A DNA stretch of 61,961 bases from Nostoc commune NIES-4072. Lineage in GTDB: Bacteria; Cyanobacteriota; Cyanobacteriia; Cyanobacteriales; Nostocaceae. The DNA is taken from assembly GCF_003113895.1 (NCBI RefSeq), contig NZ_BDUD01000001.1:2696217-2758177 (forward strand). The letters are read 5' to 3'. The first letter of the stretch is position 1; each line of letters starts with the position of its first letter. Shown piece by piece: positions 35,700 to 42,681 of this stretch. A model generated the notes under the pieces. That model ran no database searches, was not told the DNA's origin, and saw only the letters and a list, made by a program, of their open reading frames with translations. A program made the position numbers and the translations under genes.

Positions 35700-36038
35700 A
35701 TGGAAGTTCAACCAAAAGAAATCAGGAATTATTTAAGATTTGATGGTATAGATATTTTTTCTGAGTGGTTTGACTCTCTGCGGGATAGAAAAGCAAAGGC
35801 TAAAATCAGAGCAAGGCTTGACCGAGTAGAGGATGGTAATTTAGGTGATTGTAAATCAGTTGGTGATGGTGTTTTTGAACTCAGAATAGACTATAGTTCT
35901 GGCTACCGCATATACTTTGGGCAGGAAGGGTCAACAATTATTATTCTTTTGTGTGGTGGCGATAAAAGCACTCAAGATAAAGATATTGCTAAAGCCAAAG
36001 AATATTGGGAAGACTACAGGAGTAGAGATGATGCGTAA
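35700..36038 (+). CDS. RelE/ParE-family toxin (HigB-like)
   Basis: The 112-residue protein matches the addiction-module killer type (PHA/HigB-like): YLRFDGIDIFSEWFDSLRDRKAKAKIRARLDRVEDGNLGDCKSVGDGVFELRIDYSSGYRIYFG, then IILLCGGDKSTQDKDIAKAKEYWEDY. It probably acts on ribosome-bound mRNA or gyrase, as in the family. The ATG at 35700 is preferred to the one at 35664 because family members start at this point. Its end overlaps the start of the antidote gene, typical of toxin-antitoxin operons. Confidence 0.9.
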   Translation: MEVQPKEIRNYLRFDGIDIFSEWFDSLRDRKAKAKIRARLDRVEDGNLGDCKSVGDGVFELRIDYSSGYRIYFGQEGSTIIILLCGGDKSTQDKDIAKAKEYWEDYRSRDDA

Positions 36039-36324
36039 AAGTACAAGCTATCATGAAAAACTGATTCAAGACATTCAAGATCCCCTAGAAGCAGCAGCTT
36101 ATATTGAAGTTGTTTTAGAAGAAGGCGACCCGAAAATGTTAAGTAAGGCACTAAAAAATATCATAGAAGCGCAGGGGGGAATTGATCAATTTTCTACACA
36201 AGTAAAAGAACTTTACAATCAACTTGACCAAATGCTATCAGAGAAAGGCGAAATTGAATTTTATAATTTAAATTCTTTGTTGGATGCTTTGGGGTTACAG
36301 TTAGCAGTAACAGTGAAGTCTTAA
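36028..36324 (+). CDS. HigA-like addiction-module antidote
   Basis: The 98-residue protein (MMRKSTSYHEKLIQDIQDPLEAAAYIEVVLEEGDPKMLSKALKNIIEAQGG) resembles the probable addiction module antidote family, whose helix-turn-helix binds the operon promoter. The C-terminal half keeps LNSLLDALGLQLAVTV, the recognisable end of the HTH. It contains an unusual insertion (QFSTQVKELYNQLDQMLSEKGEIEFYN) between the helices. The start overlaps the toxin stop by 11 bases; ATG at 36031 is an alternative. Confidence 0.85.
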   Translation: MMRKSTSYHEKLIQDIQDPLEAAAYIEVVLEEGDPKMLSKALKNIIEAQGGIDQFSTQVKELYNQLDQMLSEKGEIEFYNLNSLLDALGLQLAVTVKS

Positions 36325-36437
36325 TACAGGGCGATGGCACATAACTATAAATTAACAACCCCTATGATAGTAATTACATCTGTGCATCCACCCGCAGGTG
36401 TTCATCCCATCGTCTCACTCTTAGCCCCAAGAAAGTC

Positions 36438-37127
36438 ATGTCAGTTGCCCAAGAATTAGAACCAGGAGAAGATATAATATTTCCGCCAGGAGATATCTAC
36501 AGTGACGAACCACCATTGGAAAGCGATTTACATCTACGCCAAATTATTCTGTTATTACAATGCTTAGAATTGTGGTGGCAAAATCGCAATGACTTTTATG
36601 CGGCAGGAAATTTGACAATTTACTATAGCCAACGTCAACTTAAATCAGAAGAATTTCGCGGCCCAGACTTTTTTGTTGTGCTAGGATGCGAAAAGAAACC
36701 GCGCAAAAGTTGGGTGATTTGGCAAGAAGACGGTAAATATCCCAATATCATTGTCGAGTTGCTTTCGTATTCTACAAAAGCCACAGACAAAGGTTTAAAA
36801 AAACAAATCTATCAAGATATCTTTCGCACCCCAGAGTATTTTTGGTTTGACCCCAATAATTTGGAATTTGTAGGGTTTCATTTAGTAGACGCTCATTACC
36901 AACCAATAGAAGCAAATTCCCAAGGTTGGTTATGGAGTCAGCAGTTAGATTTATATCTGGGTGTGCAAGACAATCAATTACGCTATTTTACAGCACAAGG
37001 GCAGTTAGTGCCGACACCGCAAGAATTGGCAGAACAGGAAAAGCAACGCGCAGAACAGGAAAAGCAACGTGCAGAACGCCTAGCTGCTAAGTTGCGAGAA
37101 TTAAATATTGACCCTGATGATCTATAA
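36438..37127 (+). CDS. Uma2 (DUF820) family protein with coiled-coil tail
   Basis: A full-length 229-residue Uma2 protein. The nuclease-like core has SDEPPLESDLHLRQIILLLQCLELWW, FRGPDFFVVLGCEKKPRKSWVIWQE, NIIVELLSYSTKATDKGLKKQIYQDI, and EYFWFDPNNLEF. The C-terminal ~35 residues contain two EQEKQRA repeats, giving a short coiled coil often seen in this family. Activity and biological role are not established. It stands alone downstream of the toxin-antitoxin pair. Confidence 0.9.
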   Translation: MSVAQELEPGEDIIFPPGDIYSDEPPLESDLHLRQIILLLQCLELWWQNRNDFYAAGNLTIYYSQRQLKSEEFRGPDFFVVLGCEKKPRKSWVIWQEDGKYPNIIVELLSYSTKATDKGLKKQIYQDIFRTPEYFWFDPNNLEFVGFHLVDAHYQPIEANSQGWLWSQQLDLYLGVQDNQLRYFTAQGQLVPTPQELAEQEKQRAEQEKQRAERLAAKLRELNIDPDDL

Positions 37128-37137
37128 AAACAATTCC

Positions 37138-37280
37138 TAATAAAGCGACCAAGCCGCTTTGCGTTGTGTGGTGTCAACTTTCCAAGACATCGAACCAATG
37201 CCAAAAGGCAGACTTACTGATACAGTCTCTAAAGAAACGCGATGCCTACGGCGGGCTACGCCTACGCGCATATTTATAGT
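37138..37280 (-). pseudogene. 5' fragment of a second copy of the TIR-partner gene
   Basis: From 37138 to about 37310 the sequence repeats 35440-35590 (coding residues 1-40 and the leader of the TIR-partner gene) with about 90% identity (aagcgaccaagccgc, gtgtcaactttccaagacat, accaatgccaaaaggcagac). A 21-base dispersed repeat interrupts the start region. The rest of the gene and the TIR gene are absent here. Confidence 0.85.
37241..37267. repeat. Small dispersed repeat with identifiable empty site
   Basis: gatgcctacggcgggctacg followed by cctacgc. Compared with the paralogous site at 35528-35540 (acgcgatcgcgcat), exactly 21 bases have been added, without loss of flanking sequence. Confidence 0.8.
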
Positions 37281-37464
37281 AAGCAAATTTAGCTAATTTA
37301 TTTGTGTATTGTATAGTAAATAATGTTACTAATCTATAAAGTGTTCAGAATTAGTTGCTATAATTATCAATCTTTTACCTAAATTTTTATAGTAACATCT
37401 GGATATTTTTAACTAATTCAGATAAACTAATACATTTGTCCGTTGCATCACGCTTCTTTTGTAT

Positions 37465-37785
37465 ATGCCCAAAACTTACACCGTAGAAATTGATCACCAA
37501 GGCAAAATTCATACCTTGCAAGTTCCTGAAAATGAAACGATCTTATCAGTTGCCGATGCTGCTGGTTTAGAACTGCCTAGTTCTTGCAATGCAGGTGTTT
37601 GCACAACTTGCGCCGGTCAAATAAGCGAGGGAACTGTGGATCAAACTGATGGTATGGGCGTTAGTCCAGATTTGCAAAAACAAGGTTACGTATTGCTTTG
37701 TATTGCCAAACCCCTTTCTGATTTGAAAATTCAGACGGAAAAAGAAGATATACTTTATCAGTTACAATTTGGCAAAGGCAAATAA
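37465..37785 (+). CDS. Plant-type 2Fe-2S ferredoxin
   Basis: A 106-residue soluble ferredoxin. The cluster cysteines appear as LPSSCNAGVCTTCAGQI and, later, YVLLCIAKPLSD, the C-x4-C-x2-C...C pattern of photosynthetic-type ferredoxins. It differs from the main PetF by its longer C-terminus (KEDILYQLQFGKGK) and belongs to one of the alternative ferredoxins of cyanobacteria. The ATG at 37465 is preferred over the TTG at 37459. A small conserved gene follows 147 bases downstream. Confidence 0.93.
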   Translation: MPKTYTVEIDHQGKIHTLQVPENETILSVADAAGLELPSSCNAGVCTTCAGQISEGTVDQTDGMGVSPDLQKQGYVLLCIAKPLSDLKIQTEKEDILYQLQFGKGK

Positions 37786-37932
37786 TCAGCGAACATTTAT
37801 CAGTATATTGGATGATTATTCATAAGTGAATAACTATTCCCTGAAATTACCAAATCTGATAAATTACGCAAGTATTTGATTGCAGATGAAATCAGCTATT
37901 CTAGGAACTACAAATCAACAGGATTTACCAAA

Positions 37933-38112
37933 ATGACAACTCATTTTATTACCGCAGAAATTGATTTACAAGAAACTCCCGCAGAGTTACTAGAAGTAAT
38001 TGAAACAGAGTTGAAGAAACAAGGCGAACCTCTGCGTTGGGCAATTACCTCTGTGGATACTGACGAACAAAAAGCTACAGTCGAAGCTGTGGTGACTACA
38101 GTCAAGAGTTAG
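37933..38112 (+). CDS. Small conserved protein downstream of ferredoxin
   Basis: A 59-residue acidic protein (MTTHFITAEIDLQETPAELLEVIETELKKQGEPLRWAITSVDTDEQKATVEAVVTTVKS) with an alternating strand-helix-strand pattern. I do not know a named family. It reads like a short conserved cyanobacterial protein. The upstream in-frame extension to 37876 lacks conservation features, so the ATG at 37933 is chosen. Confidence 0.65.
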   Translation: MTTHFITAEIDLQETPAELLEVIETELKKQGEPLRWAITSVDTDEQKATVEAVVTTVKS

Positions 38113-38148
38113 AAGTCATTCAATCAATTATTCGTTGACTGAAACCCT

Positions 38149-38179
38149 TGTAGAGACATAGCAGTGCTACGTCTCTACA
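38149..38179. repeat. Intergenic palindrome (tgtagagac type)
   Basis: tgtagagacatagca-g-tgctacgtctctaca, with 14 of 15 arm positions paired. Closely related to the perfect copy at 60507-60537. It sits between the small conserved gene and the glycosyltransferase gene. Confidence 0.8.
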
Positions 38180-38264
38180 TTCCTTTTAACATCCGCTAAA
38201 CAAATAACGGTTACTTAGTCAATAAGATAAACATAATTCCTTGAGGATAAAAGAGGAGGTTTTT

Positions 38265-39875
38265 GTGCGTTTTTTCTTCGTTATTGTGCTAGTATTGGGC
38301 ATATTTTTCCGTTTTACTCACCTTGACAATAAAGTGTACTGGTATGATGAGGCCATCACATCTCTGCGAGCTTCTGGTTATACCGAAGAAGATGTTGCTC
38401 AACACTTTTTTGCAAAGTCAGTAGTTAGTGTAACGGAACTCCAGCGATATCAGCACCCTGATGGAACAAAAAGTGTTATTGATGTAGTCGAAAGCCTAGC
38501 CAAGGAAGATGCACAGCATCCGCCATTATATTACGTTTTGGCAAATTTTTGGTTCCATAGTATTGGTAGTTCAGTAGCATTAGCTAGGTTGTTACCTGCA
38601 CTTCTTAGTTTGCTAGTATTCCCATGCACTTATTGGTTGTGTCAAGAGCTATTTGTTGAAAGAGGTATTTTCGCTTCAAACTTACCTACATGGTTAACAA
38701 TAGGTTTAATTGCTGTCTCACCATTTCATGTGCTTTACTCTCAGGAGTCGAGAGAATACAGCCTATGGACTGTAACTACTTTACTTTCAACCGCAGCTTT
38801 ACTGCGGGCAATACGACTAAAAAATAGAATTAGCTGGGGTATTTATGCACTTACTTTAGTAATAAACCTTTATACATTTCTTTTAAGTGGATTGGTGGCG
38901 ATCGCTCATGGTATTTATGTCATTATTATCTATGGGTTTCGTTATCTAAATATTCTTAAAAGTTACCTTATAGCATCTTTGCTAGGTTTTATAGTTTTTC
39001 TTCCTTGGGCTTGGTTTGTGATTATTAATCAATCTCAAGTCAAGAAAACTCTCAATTGGGTATTTATTTCTGTTATTAAAAACTCAGAACTAAGGGATAT
39101 CTGGATTCAGCACATTGGTCGGCTCTTTTTCGATGTTAATCAAGAACCTTGGGATTTTCATGTACATCAAGTGTTGTTAGTCTTGCTAGTATGTGCTTTT
39201 TATTGCCTCTGTCGTCAAACACCCATATCAGTTTGGTTATTGATTATCCTTCTGGCTGGCGTTAGCACAATACCTTTAATATTATCAGATTTTATTTTCG
39301 GAGGAATGCGCTCGGCAATAGCACGATACCTAATTCCTAGTTTCTTAGGAGTGCAATTAGCTATTACTTACTTGCTAGGAAGAAATTTAGCTAATCCTTC
39401 GTTAAAATTTTGGCATCAAAAGTTTTGGCAATTATTCTTAGTTATCCTAGTTTCGGGAAGTATTTTTTCCTGTGCTGTCAATGCTCAAGCAACAGCTTGC
39501 TGTAACAAAGGGCTGAATGGGGAAAATATCACTATTGCAAAAATTATTAATCAGACAACTCATCCTCTTTTAATTAGCGATGCAGAAGTGGGTTATCTTT
39601 TATCTTTAAGCCATTCCCTTAACCCAAATGTACAAATTCTCCTTCAACCTTCTAAGACATTTAAAGTTTATCTGCCAACAGTAGAAGAATTAAAGCAGTT
39701 TAGCGATGTTTTTGTATACCGCAATAATCCTAGTCAGGTCTGGCTTGAAGAATTAGCAAAACAGCAAAATTATAAATTTGAACCTGTTGTATTTGGATTT
39801 GCTAAACGGTCACAAGACCGACCTGTGCTTTGGAGAGTTACTTCGATTTTAAAAAAATTAGAGCAGCAAAGCTAG
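38265..39875 (+). CDS. GT39-type membrane glycosyltransferase
   Basis: A 536-residue integral membrane protein of the dolichyl/polyprenyl-phosphate-sugar glycosyltransferase (PMT/ArnT) type. The catalytic aspartate-glutamate pair lies in the first periplasmic loop (HLDNKVYWYDEAITSLRASGY), and HPPLYYVLANFWFHSIGSSVALARLLPALLSLL is the next signature. About ten membrane helices follow, with a C-terminal soluble domain (about 420-536). It would transfer a sugar from a lipid carrier to protein, lipid or polysaccharide outside the membrane. The GTG at 38265 is preferred because GAGGAGG ends six bases before it; a TTG at 38241 has no such site. Confidence 0.88.
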   Translation: MRFFFVIVLVLGIFFRFTHLDNKVYWYDEAITSLRASGYTEEDVAQHFFAKSVVSVTELQRYQHPDGTKSVIDVVESLAKEDAQHPPLYYVLANFWFHSIGSSVALARLLPALLSLLVFPCTYWLCQELFVERGIFASNLPTWLTIGLIAVSPFHVLYSQESREYSLWTVTTLLSTAALLRAIRLKNRISWGIYALTLVINLYTFLLSGLVAIAHGIYVIIIYGFRYLNILKSYLIASLLGFIVFLPWAWFVIINQSQVKKTLNWVFISVIKNSELRDIWIQHIGRLFFDVNQEPWDFHVHQVLLVLLVCAFYCLCRQTPISVWLLIILLAGVSTIPLILSDFIFGGMRSAIARYLIPSFLGVQLAITYLLGRNLANPSLKFWHQKFWQLFLVILVSGSIFSCAVNAQATACCNKGLNGENITIAKIINQTTHPLLISDAEVGYLLSLSHSLNPNVQILLQPSKTFKVYLPTVEELKQFSDVFVYRNNPSQVWLEELAKQQNYKFEPVVFGFAKRSQDRPVLWRVTSILKKLEQQS

Positions 39876-39892
39876 TACAGGGAATAAAAACA

Positions 39893-39953
39893 ATTCGCAA
39901 TTCGCAATTCGCAATGGGCTAACGCCCCGCTCCGCTAACGCAATTCGCAATTA
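39893..39953. repeat. Heptameric tandem repeat (aattcgc) around a hairpin
   Basis: Two blocks of aattcgc repeats flank atgggctaacgccccgctcc, a common Nostoc intergenic arrangement and the inverse of the array at 14013-14050. Confidence 0.75.
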
Positions 39954-40067
39954 ATTCAGACAGACACTCCGGGGTGGGGTTTTTACCTACCTTGAGAAAA
40001 CTTGGATTTTTTCGCGCCACTTGCGGGCGAGGTTTTGAACCTAACTTTTTCTGATAAATAACTCTAT

Positions 40068-41135
40068 ATGCAACGTCCGTATACCGCTATCTTAATCGTA
40101 CCAACTGGCGTTGGGGCTGCCATTGGCGGTTATGCAGGAGATGCTTTACCTGTTGCCAAAGTTATAGCACAGATTTGCGATCGCCTAATTACTCACCCCA
40201 ATGTCTTGAATGGCGCAAGTTTATACTGGAATCTCCCCAATGCTTTCTATGTTGAAGGTTACGGGCTTGACAAATTTGCTTCTGGATGCTGGGGTTTGCG
40301 TCCAGTCCGCAGTAACAAAGTAGGTTTGCTTTTAGACCAAGCCATTGAGCCAGAGTTACGGCTACGACATATACAAGCAGCCGATGCAGTCAGAGCAACT
40401 CTGGGATTAACTTTAACAGATTATGTAATTACAGATGCTCCATTAAATGTAGAATTACGGTCTACAGAATCGGGAGCTAGTTGGGGAACAATTGGCAACC
40501 CAGATAGTTTATTACGAGCAGCTGAGATATTAATTAAAAAAGCGGGGGCAGAAGCGATCGCAGTTGTAGCCCGTTTCCCCGATGATATGGATGAGGAGGC
40601 AGTACAGAAATATCGCCAAGGTGAAGGGGTTGATTCTTTAGCGGGTGCAGAAGCGGTAATTAGCCATTTGCTAGTGCGAACCTTTCAAATTCCTTGCGCC
40701 CATTCTCCCGCCCTTTTGAGCGAACCTCCACAACCTGATTTATCTCCCCGTTCCGCCGCCGAAGAATTGGGCTATACCTTTTTGCCGTGCGTCCTTGTCG
40801 GATTAAGCCGTGCGCCACAATTTATAGTAGAGAGAGGAGCAATCGAATCGCAGCAAGCAGATATTTGGGTAAATGAAGTAGATGCTGCGATCGTACCAGC
40901 AAATGCTTGTGGTAGTAGTGCCTTACTGAGTTTAAGCCAAAAACAATGCCAAATAATTACAGTAGAAGAAAATAAAACTCTTATAAAAGTTCCTCCCCAA
41001 CCGTTGGGGATCAAATCTATACAGGTAAACTCATATTTAGAAGCAGTAGGTGTATTAGTAGCACACAAAGCAGGTATTAATCCCGACGCTCTGCGTCCCA
41101 AATTATTACCTTTGCAGCCAGTAATTAAAAGTTAG
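40068..41135 (+). CDS. DUF3326 protein
   Basis: A 355-residue protein of the DUF3326 family, conserved in cyanobacteria and plants with no known biochemical role. Signature stretches are AILIVPTGVGAAIGGYAGDALPVAKVIAQICD, GASLYWNLPNAFYVEGYGLDKFASG, and RSNKVGLLLDQAIEPELRLRHIQAADAVRATLG. The C-terminal part contains VPANACGSSALLSLSQ. It has no signal peptide. The gene is followed after a heptamer repeat by a CPBP protease on the same strand. Confidence 0.9.
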   Translation: MQRPYTAILIVPTGVGAAIGGYAGDALPVAKVIAQICDRLITHPNVLNGASLYWNLPNAFYVEGYGLDKFASGCWGLRPVRSNKVGLLLDQAIEPELRLRHIQAADAVRATLGLTLTDYVITDAPLNVELRSTESGASWGTIGNPDSLLRAAEILIKKAGAEAIAVVARFPDDMDEEAVQKYRQGEGVDSLAGAEAVISHLLVRTFQIPCAHSPALLSEPPQPDLSPRSAAEELGYTFLPCVLVGLSRAPQFIVERGAIESQQADIWVNEVDAAIVPANACGSSALLSLSQKQCQIITVEENKTLIKVPPQPLGIKSIQVNSYLEAVGVLVAHKAGINPDALRPKLLPLQPVIKS

Positions 41136-41234
41136 GAGTTAGGAGTTAGGAGTTAGAAGTTTTTACTCTTCCCCTGCTCCCCATGCCCAATGCCCCATGC
41201 CCCATGCCCAATGCCCAATGCCCAATGCCCCCTC
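41131..41234. repeat. Heptameric tandem repeats (ggagtta; catgccc/aatgccc)
   Basis: agttagg-type heptamers (41131-41157) overlap the end of the DUF3326 gene. A second array of catgccc/aatgccc heptamers covers 41176-41234. Both are classic short tandem repeats of filamentous cyanobacteria. Confidence 0.85.
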
Positions 41235-41248
41235 TTTCTTAAAAACCC

Positions 41249-41833
41249 GTGATTGAACAACAAAAGCAAAAGCCAGAAATTCCATACCTGACGCGCATCC
41301 AAGTACTTGGGGCGATGGGAGCGACTGCAATTATTTTGTTGATAGTCGCTAAACTCTCGTTATACCTTGGCAACTTTTCCATATTTTCTTGGGACTTGAA
41401 CCAAAGAGAGTTGCTGTTGGGTGTAGGGTTAGGATTTGTCATCACCGCATTAAGTGGCGTAGCTTATCGCGTTTGGACTGCCTATCGTAAAAGTGCAGAT
41501 TATTATCTAGAAGTGGTATTAAGACCCTTAGCGTTACCAGACTTAATTTGGCTGGGGTTGCTACCGGGATTGAGTGAAGAATTATTATTTAGAGGTGTAA
41601 TGCTGCCTGCTTTAGGCTTAGATCATCTGGCTGTCATTGTATCTAGTCTTTGCTTTGGCATCTTGCATCTTAGTGGTTCCCAACAATGGCCTTATGTAAT
41701 TTGGGCAACAATTGTCGGGATGATATTCGCCTATAGTGCCCTGCTCACCGGCAACTTATTAGTGCCGATTGTTGCTCACATTATTACCAATTGGATTTCT
41801 AGCTATTTCTGGAAAATGTCGCAATTACGGTAA
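41249..41833 (+). CDS. CPBP-family intramembrane glutamic protease
   Basis: The 194-residue membrane protein has the CPBP (Abi) motifs: the catalytic EELLFRGV (about residues 109-116), a histidine in SSLCFGILHLSG, and HIITNWISSYF at the C-terminus. Two N-terminal helices (about 15-35 and 48-68) precede the core. Family members include Rce1-like CAAX proteases and bacteriocin-immunity proteins; its substrate is unknown. The start is the GTG at 41249, as no ATG is available before the first membrane helix. Confidence 0.9.
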   Translation: MIEQQKQKPEIPYLTRIQVLGAMGATAIILLIVAKLSLYLGNFSIFSWDLNQRELLLGVGLGFVITALSGVAYRVWTAYRKSADYYLEVVLRPLALPDLIWLGLLPGLSEELLFRGVMLPALGLDHLAVIVSSLCFGILHLSGSQQWPYVIWATIVGMIFAYSALLTGNLLVPIVAHIITNWISSYFWKMSQLR

Positions 41834-42681
41834 TTAAAAAATAAATATTAAGCTTCTAGGAATTAGTGCCAAGGCGTAGCCCAAGCCAAGCACCGCTCGA
41901 ATAGAATTCAGGAGTCAGAATTCAGTTGGGTATTTTGACATAAATTGCGGATAGCGATGCGGAAAGCGAGTCCGCCAAAGCAGTAGCGAGTATTCGAGCG
42001 TCGCGTCTTGATTCTGACGGAGGCGGAGCGTCTCCGGCTCCGCTCCTGAATTCTTCTTTAAAAGCGATTGTAACTAGAGCTTTAATATTTATAAGTTATG
42101 ATTAAGTTGTATTAAATATAAATTCAGATTTAATTATATATTATAATTTTTTTGTAAAGTGTGTTTGTGTGTTCGCAGGTACAGAGCTATTTAGTCAAGT
42201 AGACTACAATAAATATATTTAAACCTAAACTCCTTCCTGCACATCGTGCCGCTATGCAAATCTAAGGAAAGTGAGTAGTAAGTCTCTCTCTGTCAATAAG
42301 TTTAAAGGCTCATTATCGCGTTGTTCTATCTCTTTCTGAGGGGTAAGGCTAATTTATAATAAGTTTTTATACTTCTTGTTGAAAAAGAAAGATTTTTTGG
42401 CTGTTTTGCCAGAAAACTACAACACCTAATGAGAAAATAAGACATTAAACAAAGCGATATTTACGATGGGCTACGCCTACGCCATTTTATTGTTAACAAG
42501 CCCCTAAATCAGACCTGATTTTTTTGAGGTCAAAGGCAATAAAAGCTTTATGGGGTACAACGTAAAAGGTTAGTGCCTTAAAATACTCCTGAAAGCCAAT
42601 CCTTGTTTAATAAGTTTTGTGTAGAATTTGGTGGAGAGGTTATTTACTTGATTCTCAATTGCAGCAATCCAGGTTTCATTT
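41834..42681. other. Long repeat-containing non-coding interval
   Basis: No gene was recognised in 848 bases. A fold-back unit (41904-42053) is bounded by gaattcaggag and ctcctgaattc, and its interior holds stacked dispersed repeats (ggcggagcgtctccggctcc). A small dispersed repeat lies at 42462-42483. The remaining AT-rich DNA may carry the promoter of the GAF gene. Confidence 0.6.
42462..42483. repeat. Small dispersed repeat
   Basis: tacgatgggctacgcctacg(cc), a shortened member of the same family as the repeats at 12361, 20672, 37241 and 57193. Confidence 0.6.

Noticed and set aside
35917..36027. Upstream extension of the antidote gene to 35917
   Set aside because: It overlaps most of the toxin gene in another frame; the start overlapping the toxin stop is the normal arrangement.
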